Shown here piece by piece: positions 25,858 through 33,810 of a stretch of 64,000 bases of DNA. Numbering within the stretch: the first letter of the stretch is position 1; each line of letters starts with the position of its first letter. The notes beneath the pieces were generated by a model. It saw only the letters and a program-made list of their open reading frames with translations, had not been told where the DNA came from and did no database searches. The position numbers were made by a program, and so were the translations under genes. Origin of the DNA: Paenibacillus profundus (GTDB lineage Bacteria > Bacillota > Bacilli > Paenibacillales > Paenibacillaceae); the NCBI RefSeq assembly GCF_021369635.1, contig NZ_JAJNBZ010000014.1, positions 32,579-96,578 of the forward strand, written 5' to 3'.

Positions 25858-25901
25858 CCAAAAAGGAACGGCGCTTCTCTCCGTAGAGGCGGCCGTTCCT
25901 T
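25858..25901 (-). terminator. Terminator of the TlpA-like gene
   Basis: AAGGAACGGC pairs with GCCGTTCCTT, with an inner short stem; on the minus strand TTTTTGGCG follows. It may also act on cimA from the other strand. Confidence 0.75.
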
Positions 25902-25932
25902 ATCCATTCCCTGCACTTTTCTGATTGCACAT

Positions 25933-26502
25933 TCATTCCTCGATCAGCTTCTCGATTGCCTCTTCCAGATCCTTCGGTGGGCGAAGCCCAACGAACAATT
26001 CACGAATGACCCCATTCTTGTCAACCAGCACATTTGTCGGAAATGCTATTCCGTTATAAAGCTTAAATGCTTTGCCTTTCTCATCCATCAGCACAGGATT
26101 GACTAGACCATATTTCTCCACGAATGCTTTCGCCTTATTTTCTGAATCGTAGGAGGTGACGTTGACTGACAGCATTTCCATTCGATCCTTATACTTCGCA
26201 TACAGCTTCACCAGATCAGGCGCTTCGGCTTGGCATGGATCGCACCACGATGCCCAAAAATTAATAAAGATCGGCTTCTCCTGCTTGCCGCCAACCTGAA
26301 AAGTCGTTCCATTCGTGCTTGTTAACGAGAAAGAAGGCGCCAGCTTCCCGACTTGGGGACCTGTTTCTGTAGGCAGGACTGTACTGGATCCAGAACCTTG
26401 CTCCCGCCCAGACGTATCTGCGGCTTTGCCCATTTGATTTTGCCATGCCCCAAAGCCAATGAGTCCAATGCCCAGTATAAGTACGAGTACGCTCTTTTTC
26501 AT
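25933..26502 (-). CDS. TlpA/ResA-like thiol-disulfide oxidoreductase
   Basis: 189 residues, membrane-anchored by an N-terminal helix (about 4-20), with a thioredoxin fold outside. FINFWASWCDPCQAEAP holds the redox pair (Cys87, Cys90), and GIAFPTNVLVDKNG has the conserved cis-Pro. This family reduces or oxidises disulfides in exported proteins, for instance in cytochrome c maturation. Which role applies here is not clear, as no ccm/res genes adjoin. AAAGGAG precedes the start. Confidence 0.88.
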   Translation of the reverse strand: MKKSVLVLILGIGLIGFGAWQNQMGKAADTSGREQGSGSSTVLPTETGPQVGKLAPSFSLTSTNGTTFQVGGKQEKPIFINFWASWCDPCQAEAPDLVKLYAKYKDRMEMLSVNVTSYDSENKAKAFVEKYGLVNPVLMDEKGKAFKLYNGIAFPTNVLVDKNGVIRELFVGLRPPKDLEEAIEKLIEE

Positions 26503-26534
26503 AAAACCTGCTTCTCCTTTGCTGGACTCCTTAC

Positions 26535-26708
26535 AGAGGTTATTCGTTATTCAAAAGTCCCCTTTTGTTCACGATGCATCTCAGGATGTGATTAGGCATC
26601 GAATCTTGCCTTTACTCTTGAAGTTCCGTGCTTCCGATGCAGTTTTCTTGCGAAAACTTGCTCTGCACTTCTCGGTGCTGAAAAGTGACCTTTTTAATCA
26701 TCCATTTA
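26535..26708. repeat. Short interspersed repeat, full-length copy
   Basis: About 174 bp, starting AGAGGTTATTC and ending with CTTCTCGGTGCTGAAAAGTG then ACCTTTTTAATC. It includes the complete middle of the repeat, which other copies lack. It lies between the TlpA-like gene and the MFS gene and accounts for most of that interval. Confidence 0.7.
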
Positions 26709-26828
26709 CAGTTATTGTACCCCTTTTCCAACAAAAATACGATCCTGTAATGTAACGAATCGAATGACACATCATTATCAGGGGTACAGTAACGAGGTAA
26801 ATGTTATGAAACGGAGGAACGAGGAATA

Positions 26829-28037
26829 ATGGAGAAACAACAAGCTCGGTCCATGTGGCTGGAATATGCTGCACTCGCTACCGTGCCGCTCGTGCTTGTC
26901 TTAGGCAATTCGATGCTCGTGCCGATCTTGCCAGAAGTAAAACGTCATCTTCACTTAACGCAGTTGCAAACAAGTCTTATCATTACATTGTTCTCTGTCA
27001 CGGCAGGCATCGTTATACCGTTTACCGGGTACTTATCCGATCGCTTTGGCCGTAAAAAGGTCATCATTCCGTCACTCATCGTCTACGGGATTGCAGGTAT
27101 CCTGACTGGACTTGGCGCACTGTGGGGCTCCTACGGGATGCTCATCGGTTCTAGAGCCTTGCAAGGCCTGGGAGCAGCAGGAACCTCCTCGATCGCCATG
27201 GCGTTAGTCGGGGACTTGTATAAAGATGCGAAGGAAAGCCAAGCTCTCGGCTTGATTGAAGCTTCGAACGGTGCGGGAAAGGTAATAAGCCCCATACTTG
27301 GCTCGGCACTTGCATTGTGGACTTGGACGGCTCCCTTTTTTGCCTTTCCTTTCTTCTGTGCATTGTCCTTAGTGGCCGTTATTTGGCTGATCCATGAGCC
27401 GGATCAGAGACCAGAGCCGGTTCCGATTAAGAAGTACTTGCAAAATATTAAGGTCATCTTTAAGCAGAAGGGACGCTGGTTGATTCCGGCTTTTTTTGCA
27501 GGATCATTAGCCTTATTTATTTTGTTTGGCATTTTATTTTATTTGTCGGATATTTTGGAAGAGAAGCCCTATTCGATTAAAGGCATCATGAAAGGTCTGG
27601 TGCTCGCCATCCCGCTGTTGGGCATGGTGACGACGGCTTACATCACAGGGAATTTAATTAAAAAGAATGGCGTGCTCATTCGTTGGCTAATGAATATCGG
27701 ATTGTTGATGATGGCGATTTCGCTTGGATTCACGATTTTCTTCAATAAAAATGTGTACGGCTTTATCAGTCTCATTACCGTGAGCAGTATCGGAACAGGA
27801 ATGCTGCTGCCGTGCTTGAATACGATGATTACCGGTTCTATAGACAAGGCCGAGCGCGGCATGATCTTATCACTGTATAACAGCTTGCGCTTTTTCGGTG
27901 TTGCGTTCGGTCCCCCGCTCTTTAGTTGGATGATGGACATCTCACACCGTGTTATTTTCATTACAGTAACCGCACTATCTGTAATCGCGTTCGTGCTAGT
28001 GTTCCTCTTCATCAAACCGGACAAAGAAGTACGCTAA
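26829..28037 (+). CDS. MFS transporter (DHA1-type, possible drug efflux)
   Basis: 402 residues with twelve membrane helices. Motif A is FTGYLSDRFGRKKVIIPS in the loop between helices 2 and 3. SRALQGLGAAGTSS is motif B/C-like in helix 4-5. It resembles B. subtilis-type multidrug or export carriers, but the substrate is unknown. GGAGGAACGAGG precedes the ATG. It is followed at 110 bp by the JAMM gene on the same strand. Confidence 0.85.
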   Translation: MEKQQARSMWLEYAALATVPLVLVLGNSMLVPILPEVKRHLHLTQLQTSLIITLFSVTAGIVIPFTGYLSDRFGRKKVIIPSLIVYGIAGILTGLGALWGSYGMLIGSRALQGLGAAGTSSIAMALVGDLYKDAKESQALGLIEASNGAGKVISPILGSALALWTWTAPFFAFPFFCALSLVAVIWLIHEPDQRPEPVPIKKYLQNIKVIFKQKGRWLIPAFFAGSLALFILFGILFYLSDILEEKPYSIKGIMKGLVLAIPLLGMVTTAYITGNLIKKNGVLIRWLMNIGLLMMAISLGFTIFFNKNVYGFISLITVSSIGTGMLLPCLNTMITGSIDKAERGMILSLYNSLRFFGVAFGPPLFSWMMDISHRVIFITVTALSVIAFVLVFLFIKPDKEVR

Positions 28038-28146
28038 ACTAAAAAGGAGTCTTGATTTATGATACACTTACCTTGGATGTCTGCATGAGATTAGACATTT
28101 CGTCACTCATTGGGACAAGTCAAGGACAAAGAGGGGGTTTCAAGCA

Positions 28147-28695
28147 ATGCACGACTCCATCAACAATCAACCGGATACGAGAGATCCGATTCATATCGAG
28201 TGCGCCGTCTGGGAGGCGATGGTGAACCATGCACGCTCCCAGCTGCCATTCGAAACGTGCGGCGTCCTTATCAAACCGCGTCATTGCCGGATGTACAGGG
28301 AATTTAGACCGCTTATGAATCGGGCCTCTGAGCGGCTTCACTCCTTCCAGCCCGATGCCCAAGAATGGGTAGCTCTCGTCATGCAAGCCGAGCGTGAACA
28401 GCACACGCTGCTGCTCGTCCATTCTCACCCTGGAAGGCCTCCTATCCCTTCTACAGAGGATACGGATGGCATAGCATTAAGCGCTGCCCTATTTGACGCC
28501 TATATCATTGTTTCTTTCCATAAGGATGGGACTCATCACAAAATAACGGATGGCGATCCTCCCGATACACGAGCATATCGCCTCCACGCTTCTAGTACGC
28601 AGCACAGACATGGCAGCCGTCATATTTTGTTTGAGCTAGCCCATATCACAATTGTGGAGAGGAAAGATGACTCGGAGCGCTTGGTTACGTGCTGA
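28147..28695 (+). CDS. JAMM/MPN metallopeptidase-like protein (Prok-JAB)
   Basis: 182 residues. The JAMM zinc signature is complete: Glu36 (PFETCGVLI), His92 and His94 (LVHSHPGRPP), Ser102 and Asp105. Such proteins remove or process ubiquitin-like or sulfur-carrier modifiers, or have isopeptidase/other roles. No ThiS/MoaD-like or E1-like gene lies beside it, so the partner is unknown. AGAGGGGG precedes the start. The C-terminus (about 130-182) is basic and not conserved. Confidence 0.82.
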   Translation: MHDSINNQPDTRDPIHIECAVWEAMVNHARSQLPFETCGVLIKPRHCRMYREFRPLMNRASERLHSFQPDAQEWVALVMQAEREQHTLLLVHSHPGRPPIPSTEDTDGIALSAALFDAYIIVSFHKDGTHHKITDGDPPDTRAYRLHASSTQHRHGSRHILFELAHITIVERKDDSERLVTC

Positions 28696-29067
28696 TACCA
28701 AATTATCGCGCTTATCTTCTCCGAATATCTTTATCTATACGATCCATAGTCCCCATATCCTCTTCATCCGTACTGTTGAACTCCTCTCTTTCACTCATTC
28801 TAAATTTATAAACGATACCTCGAACAATATGTTAGATAATCCAACATATTGTTAATTTATTCGAGTCATTATAAGCTATAAATGAGTATGTCGACAAATA
28901 TATGTGATATATTTTTACTTAAATAATGTTCATTTAATGTTCATTGTGTTTGTTTTAAATATACTCGTCTATTATGTTAGTTTATATTACATATATAAAA
29001 CCATAACGTTTGACTGTATGGTTTGTTTTTTAGTATCATATACATTAGATAAGTGAGGTGAATGACG
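28696..29067. other. AT-rich gene-free interval with an inverted repeat
   Basis: 372 bp, strongly AT-rich. It holds a perfect 11-bp inverted repeat, AACAATATGTT (28823-28833) and AACATATTGTT (28843-28853) across 9 bases. The interval is the promoter region of the MerR gene. No coding potential is apparent. The repeat may be a terminator stem or an operator. Confidence 0.5.
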
Positions 29068-29517
29068 ATGGATAGAAGGAATTTAATTCGAATTGGTGAG
29101 CTCGCTCGTGCTGCTAACGTCAGTCAGCGTACGATAGACTATTACACGACGATCGGTCTTCTTGAGCCTGTGCAGCGCACGGATACCAACTATCGTCTGT
29201 ACAGCCATGAAACGATCGAGCGAATCAAACGTATTAATCAATTAAAACAAGAGAAATATTCATTAGAGGAGATCAAACAATATTTCTCTCAGCTAAGCAA
29301 AGTAATTGCGGAGCACGATATTGCTGCAAGACTTACCGAACTGCAGCTTCATATGGAGAAGCTGGAGCGCGAAGCCAAGGAACTGCAGCCAATGATCGAT
29401 AAGCTCAAGGCGAAGCATACCAGTTCTCTGTTCAACCGCTTGGCGACACAAAGCGCAGCTTGTGTAGAAGTGCTTCTCACCTTCATCGACAAAGGGAACA
29501 ACCACTTTATGATGTAA
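29068..29517 (+). CDS. MerR family transcriptional regulator
   Basis: 149 residues. N-terminal winged-helix DNA-binding domain (about 5-75): RIGELARAANVSQRTIDYYT then GLLEPVQRTDTNYRLYS. A C-terminal coiled-coil dimerisation helix (about 80-120) follows. The effector is unknown; no metal-binding Cys pair is seen, with only one Cys near the C-terminus. The start at 29068 is 7 bases after GAGGTG. An ATG at 29062 is too close to it. A short repeat separates it from yugP. Confidence 0.88.
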   Translation: MDRRNLIRIGELARAANVSQRTIDYYTTIGLLEPVQRTDTNYRLYSHETIERIKRINQLKQEKYSLEEIKQYFSQLSKVIAEHDIAARLTELQLHMEKLEREAKELQPMIDKLKAKHTSSLFNRLATQSAACVEVLLTFIDKGNNHFMM

Positions 29518-29601
29518 ATGAAAGTACGTATCATGAAATGACCTTTCACAGTCGCCTAGCTAAAGTTATACTCATTACTATTTTCAAGATCAAATCGTAA
29601 T

Positions 29602-29639
29602 AGAGGGTGTTCAAAAAGCGAACTTTTGAACACGAACTA
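29602..29639. repeat. Short interspersed repeat, copy 3
   Basis: AGAGGGTGTTCAAAAAGCG then AACTTTTGAACACGAACTA. It is a compact fusion of the two repeat ends and forms a hairpin around GTTCAAAA/TTTTGAAC. It lies directly before the yugP ribosome-binding site. Confidence 0.6.
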
Positions 29640-29655
29640 ATAGGAGGTAAGCCAT

Positions 29656-30336
29656 ATGTTTTTTCACCCAATGGATTTTTTAATCATCATCGCTTTTGGA
29701 CTCTCTCTGTGGGCACAATTCCGTGTTAAAGGTACGTTTAGTCGCTTCTCACAAGTGCCTATATCAAGCGGGATGACTGGTTACGAAGCCGCCCGCCGCA
29801 TGCTGGACAACAACGGCCTGTACGATGTGCCGGTCGAACCGGTGCAAGGCGCACTGACAGACCACTACGACCCGATTCACCGTGTCGTTCGACTATCTGA
29901 GCCAGTGTACTATGAGAACTCCATTTCGGCGGTCTCAGTTGCCTGCCACGAAGTCGGTCACGCGATCCAACATCAGCAATCGTATCCGATGCTTGTGCTC
30001 CGTCACCGTATCTTCCCGGTTGTCAACTTCGCTTCTGGGTTTGCACCGTTTCTCATCATTGCCGGTTTTCTGTTCCAATGGTCTGGAATGCTGCTCGCTG
30101 GTATTATCTTCTTCTCCGCAGCCGTCTTCTTCCAGCTGGTGACGCTGCCGGTGGAGTTTAACGCGAGCAACCGGGCAAGAGACATTATGATTTCAGAAGG
30201 CTTCATCACGAATGACGAGGAACGCGGTGTGGCTAAGGTTCTGAATGCAGCTGCACTCACTTATGTCGCCGCCGCACTCATCTCCGTCCTCGAGCTGCTG
30301 AAGTACATTATGATTTTTACAAGCCGCGACGACTAA
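29656..30336 (+). CDS. yugP: Zinc metallopeptidase YugP family
   Basis: 226 residues with about four membrane helices. The zinc site is ACHEVGHAIQ (His98, Glu99, His102). The protein is membrane-embedded with the active site near the cytoplasmic side. The family is widespread in Firmicutes, and its substrates are unknown. TAGGAGG precedes the start. A hairpin ends the transcript downstream. Confidence 0.92.
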   Translation: MFFHPMDFLIIIAFGLSLWAQFRVKGTFSRFSQVPISSGMTGYEAARRMLDNNGLYDVPVEPVQGALTDHYDPIHRVVRLSEPVYYENSISAVSVACHEVGHAIQHQQSYPMLVLRHRIFPVVNFASGFAPFLIIAGFLFQWSGMLLAGIIFFSAAVFFQLVTLPVEFNASNRARDIMISEGFITNDEERGVAKVLNAAALTYVAAALISVLELLKYIMIFTSRDD

Positions 30337-30366
30337 GACCGGCTTAGCTCCTATAATATATAACAA

Positions 30367-30407
30367 AGCCCCTTCATCCCCTGCCTTGTAGAGAGGATGA
30401 AGGGGCT
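30367..30407. terminator. Hairpin between yugP and the LysR gene
   Basis: AGCCCCTTCATCC pairs with GGATGAAGGGGCT. On the minus strand it is followed by TTTGTTATAT, so it best terminates the LysR gene and may also serve yugP. Confidence 0.7.
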
Positions 30408-30443
30408 ACTTGCGTTGGCGACTCCCAACAATGCCAACTTCAT

Positions 30444-31394
30444 TTACGTTGATGAAGCATTCGAAGAGGATGCAGACTTTTTTGAACGCGCAAGCTCATA
30501 CAGATCGTGCTGCTCGAAATATCGCAGCAGAAACGCATGGAACGTCTGTGCGACGAGCGGCAGCTTCTCATCCACCCGGCGAATCAATCCAATCGTTCTC
30601 GTGACGGCCGGATCAACGACACGAACACGGGCCGGCTCTAGCTCGGACGTATGCTTGAGCGCCATATCCGGCAGCAAGCTGACTCCCATCCCCGCAGCGA
30701 CGAGCCCTCGTATCGTCTCCGTCTCTTCCCCTTCGAAGCTGATGCGAGGGGTAAATCCAGCTTCAATGCAAGCATCCCACACAATGGGACGCAGCGAATA
30801 TCCTGGACTGAACATCACAAAGGTCTCATCCTTCAACTGCTTCAATGAAATGGACTCTTCCCCTGCCAACGCATGATTCGGTGGCAGAATGGCAAGCAGC
30901 TCCTCCGTCAACACGATTTCACCGGTGACTTGATCACATTCTTTCGGATACGGCGAGATAAAAGCCAAATCCACTTCACCCGATACCACATCTCGAATTA
31001 AAGACGGATACATTCCCTGTTTAAAACGAAATTTGACATTAGGATGCCTTTTGCGAAATTCAGCCACCATCTTTGGAATTAGATGAACTCCCAAGCTGTG
31101 GGGAAATCCGATTCGAACTTCACCAAGCTCCGGGTCCATAAACTCCTGCACCTCTTGGACTGCTCGTTCCAGCTCTTTCAAAATCACTTCCGCCCGCTTG
31201 CAGAACAGCTGACCGACTGGAGTCAACTGAAGGTTGCGGCCTTTTTGCAAAAACAACTTCACTCCAAGCTCTTCTTCCAATTGATGAATTTGCCGACTTA
31301 CCGCTGACTGAGCGACGTGCAGTTCCTCCGCCGCTTGCGTCACATGCTCTTTTTGCGCCACCTTAACAAAGTAGTGCAATTGCCTAAGTTCCAC
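30444..31394 (-). CDS. LysR family transcriptional regulator
   Basis: 316 residues. The N-terminal HTH (about 1-60) shows LRQLHYFVKVAQKEHVTQAAEELHVAQSAVSRQIHQLE. The periplasmic-binding-like effector domain follows (about 90-295). It resembles GltC/CzcR-type regulators of Bacillales. Target and inducer are unknown; the nearest divergent gene is absent because rhomboid is on the same strand. GTG start after GGAG; a nearer AAGGAG is only 2 bases away. Confidence 0.88.
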   Translation of the reverse strand: MELRQLHYFVKVAQKEHVTQAAEELHVAQSAVSRQIHQLEEELGVKLFLQKGRNLQLTPVGQLFCKRAEVILKELERAVQEVQEFMDPELGEVRIGFPHSLGVHLIPKMVAEFRKRHPNVKFRFKQGMYPSLIRDVVSGEVDLAFISPYPKECDQVTGEIVLTEELLAILPPNHALAGEESISLKQLKDETFVMFSPGYSLRPIVWDACIEAGFTPRISFEGEETETIRGLVAAGMGVSLLPDMALKHTSELEPARVRVVDPAVTRTIGLIRRVDEKLPLVAQTFHAFLLRYFEQHDLYELARSKKSASSSNASST

Positions 31395-31431
31395 GACTCC
31401 TTCGCTCCGATCTCGATTTATGCTTGTATAA

Positions 31432-32028
31432 TTATCGAATTAACCGCAGAATGCTGTACACCGCAAACCCGGCCACCAACCCGCCGATATGGGCGCTCCA
31501 GCTAATCCCGCTGATGATGAACGACTGTGCAATACCAATCCCTAGAATGATTAAGAGGGTCTTGCGCGAAGCGTCATCAAGCGTCCAGCGTTGAAATATT
31601 GCAATGAACAAATATGCTCCGTATAAGCCGTATATCGCTCCAGAAGCGCCGACAGCAAGCGTGCCCCATTCCGACAGCATAAGCGCAGCTCCATTCCCAA
31701 GCAGCCCGCTTGCCGCATACAGTAAGGCATATTTAAAAGAACCCAATATTTTTTCCAGCGGCGGTGCAAATACGAACAACGCGAACATATTGAACAGGAG
31801 ATGCTCAAAGCCGGAATGAAGAAACATCGCCGTCGCCATGCGCCACGTTTCATGGATGTACGGTTCTTCTTTCCAGATCGCACCGAAACGGAACAGATTT
31901 TCTCCATTCTGCGAACCGCCGCTTACGGCTAACACGGCGAACATCACCAAGTTAGCGATAATAAGGAGGGTCGTTACTGGATAGTTTTTCACATAGCTGC
32001 GCCAATTCTCGTAACGAATAAAAATCAT
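31432..32028 (-). CDS. Rhomboid intramembrane serine protease
   Basis: 198 residues, six membrane helices. The catalytic dyad is Ser129 in GASGAIYG and His180 in SAHIGG. It also has HLLFNMFAL (the conserved H-x-x-x-N). It cleaves membrane-protein substrates within the bilayer. The compact six-helix form lacks the TPR or other extensions of B. subtilis GluP. GAGGGA lies before the start. Confidence 0.92.
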   Translation of the reverse strand: MIFIRYENWRSYVKNYPVTTLLIIANLVMFAVLAVSGGSQNGENLFRFGAIWKEEPYIHETWRMATAMFLHSGFEHLLFNMFALFVFAPPLEKILGSFKYALLYAASGLLGNGAALMLSEWGTLAVGASGAIYGLYGAYLFIAIFQRWTLDDASRKTLLIILGIGIAQSFIISGISWSAHIGGLVAGFAVYSILRLIR

Positions 32029-32196
32029 ACGCTATCCCTCGCTTTCTCACCTTATATCTTACTTCTCGCTCAATCATTCTCAATGATGCACGCAACCAAT
32101 CACGAAGCGACATTGGACAACTGTGCGAGTTAAACATTATAATGGAAATTAGGTTTACCAAATATTAGACCGTTATGTAAGAAGGAGGTTCCAACC

Positions 32197-32715
32197 ATGT
32201 CCGTAGAACGTACAGGTGTGGCAACACTTAAAGGCAATCCCATCACATTGCTGGGTCCAGAACTTAAAGTAGGCGATAAAGCGCCTGATTTTCAATTAAA
32301 CAAATCGCTTGTCGAAGCTGTCAGCCTGAAAGATCTTGCAGGAAAAGTGAAACTCATTAGCGTTATTCCATCCATCGATACTGGTGTATGCGATGCACAG
32401 ACGCGCCGCTTCAATGAAGAAGCCGCTAAGCTTGGTGACAACGTAGCCGTATTGACGGTAAGCGTAGACCTTCCAATGGCACAAGCGCGCTGGTGCGGAG
32501 CTGCTGGTGTGGAGAACGTCGTCATGCTGTCCGACTACAAAGACAACAGCTTCGGCGAAGCTTATGGCGTGCTCATTAAAGAGCTGCGCCTCGACATGCG
32601 CTCTATCTTCGTACTGGATGTCAACGACACAGTCCAGTATGTCGAATATTTAAGCGAAATGACGGAGCATCCGAACTACGAGCAAGCGATTGAAGCAGTC
32701 AAATCTCTGCTGTAA
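32197..32715 (+). CDS. tpx: Thiol peroxidase, Tpx type
   Basis: 172 residues, peroxiredoxin family. It reduces hydroperoxides using thioredoxin. The peroxidatic Cys65 lies in SIDTGVCDAQTRRF and the resolving Cys101 in RWCGAAGVENV. It is cytoplasmic. The start is supported by AAGGAGG. The gene is closed by its own terminator. Confidence 0.95.
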   Translation: MSVERTGVATLKGNPITLLGPELKVGDKAPDFQLNKSLVEAVSLKDLAGKVKLISVIPSIDTGVCDAQTRRFNEEAAKLGDNVAVLTVSVDLPMAQARWCGAAGVENVVMLSDYKDNSFGEAYGVLIKELRLDMRSIFVLDVNDTVQYVEYLSEMTEHPNYEQAIEAVKSLL

Positions 32716-32731
32716 TCCTCTGCGCATAGAG

Positions 32732-32771
32732 TAAAAGCGAGAGAAGAGTTTCGGCTCCTCTCTCGCTTTTA
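32732..32771 (+). terminator. Terminator of tpx
   Basis: TAAAAGCGAGAGA pairs with TCTCTCGCTTTTA. The T-tract is part of the stem end. Confidence 0.75.
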
Positions 32772-32812
32772 TATGTACGAGCTTATTACTGTGCCTCATC
32801 GGCAGCCGCTTA

Positions 32813-32879
32813 AGAGGTAATTCAAAAAGCCCCTTTTGGATCACGAAGCATTCCAAGAAGTCTTTTTGAACACGCACTT
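32813..32879. repeat. Short interspersed repeat, copy 4
   Basis: AGAGGTAATTCAAAAAGCCC at the left and TCTTTTTGAACACGCACTT at the right. The stop codon of the DUF1499-like gene starts at the repeat's last base. Confidence 0.7.
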
Positions 32880-33274
32880 TAATTATTATTAACTTTAACT
32901 GCTGCCATCTTCTTATCCAAGACGGCATACAGGTCCAATATGACCCGGTAGTTTGCACCGAAGTCTCCCATTCCTCCGCGAGAAGCCGAGTAAATATCGA
33001 TTGCCGTTCTCATTGGTCCAACGTTGATGACGGAAACGGTAATATCCATCGTTCGTCCGGTCATCGTACGTTTCTCCAGAGTAATCTCGCCTACCGAAGG
33101 CACTTCATGCAACACTTTGTATCCTTGTATCTTCTTCAAAGTCGATGCGACTTCTTCCCAGACTTTATCCCGAGACATCTGGTAGTAATGCGTTTTCAAT
33201 TTAGGGTCCTTTGCCCGATCGCCGCTCGATTCAAAGCTGCGAACGATGCCAACCAACACACGTTTGAGTGACAA
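32879..33274 (-). CDS. DUF1499-like small protein
   Basis: About 131 residues, cytoplasmic. IDIYSASRGGMGDFGANYRVI matches the C-terminal signature of DUF1499 proteins; the N-terminal half has YYQMSRDKVWEEVASTLKKI. Function is unknown. The likely start is the TTG at 33274, 8 bases after AGGAGG; the ATG at 33295 lies before that site. It is downstream of the 6S RNA candidate and its terminator. Confidence 0.7.
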   Translation of the reverse strand: MSLKRVLVGIVRSFESSGDRAKDPKLKTHYYQMSRDKVWEEVASTLKKIQGYKVLHEVPSVGEITLEKRTMTGRTMDITVSVINVGPMRTAIDIYSASRGGMGDFGANYRVILDLYAVLDKKMAAVKVNNN

Positions 33275-33362
33275 AAGCGTGTTCCTCCTTTTCATGACAG
33301 CCGTTGCTCACTAATCTATAGTCTAACACTGTTCGAAGGTTAACGAAAGAGGATTTCATATA

Positions 33363-33410
33363 GAAAAAGAAAAACACCTTCAGGGCGGACCAAGGTACGC
33401 TTTGAAGGTG
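33363..33410 (-). terminator. Terminator of the 6S RNA candidate
   Basis: CACCTTCA pairs with TGAAGGTG; the T-rich tail TTTTTCTTTTTC follows on the minus strand. Confidence 0.8.
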
Positions 33411-33602
33411 ATTCGGTTGTTGTATACCCGCCTATGCCGTTTGGCTTCTATGTTTCTGAACCTGCTCTCGCAGGTGGGTGTCCGCAAAAGTACTTATGAC
33501 TTCCCTTCGGAGAGGGCCTGTCAGCCGTGCTTCGATATTGAACTCCCAAGAAACAACCATTGGTTCAAAACAACGAAAGCCTACACGCACATCGCAGGAT
33601 GT
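33370..33602 (-). ncRNA. ssrS: Probable 6S RNA (RNA polymerase-binding regulatory RNA)
   Basis: About 230 nt with its own strong promoter and terminator and no convincing reading frame. The 5' part contains GTTTTGAACC near position 32-41, like the product-RNA start region of B. subtilis 6S-1 (GUUUUGACC). The 3' half holds GCGGACACCCACCTGC, a GAGA-loop hairpin (ACCTGC/GCAGGT) and GAAGCCAAACGGCAT, which I recall as typical of Firmicute 6S RNAs. The 5' segment TTCGTTGTT can pair with AACAACCGAA to close the central bubble. A riboswitch for the downstream gene is the main alternative. Confidence 0.72.
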
Positions 33603-33608
33603 AATCTT

Positions 33609-33637
33609 ATTATAATGTTTTCATACCCAAAAGTAAA
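33609..33637 (-). promoter_or_regulatory. Promoter of the 6S RNA candidate
   Basis: On the minus strand TTTACT, a 17-base spacer and TATAAT, putting the first transcribed base near 33602. Confidence 0.7.
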
Positions 33638-33766
33638 CCTAGCTTCAAGCCCAATTCAGCCGTCCCTGACACGGTCCGTATGCTTCGGGAACTCATCATA
33701 ACACAGGACCAGATATGAATTCAAGTACCTCCGTACGATTTGTTCAACACATTTCGCGTTCTTGCA

Positions 33767-33810
33767 AGCTTCTCGGTGCCGAACAGTGACCTTTTTGAGC
33801 ACTTACTTGG
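33767..33810. repeat. Short interspersed repeat, copy 5 (right end)
   Basis: CTTCTCGGTGCCGAACAGTG then ACCTTTTTGAGCACTTACTT matches the right half of the repeat at 26.5 kb. The yesL stop codon lies within it. Confidence 0.65.

Noticed and set aside
33402-33701. A 99-codon plus-strand frame across the 6S RNA candidate
   Set aside because: It is on the opposite strand of a structured RNA with its own promoter and terminator; the product has no motif.
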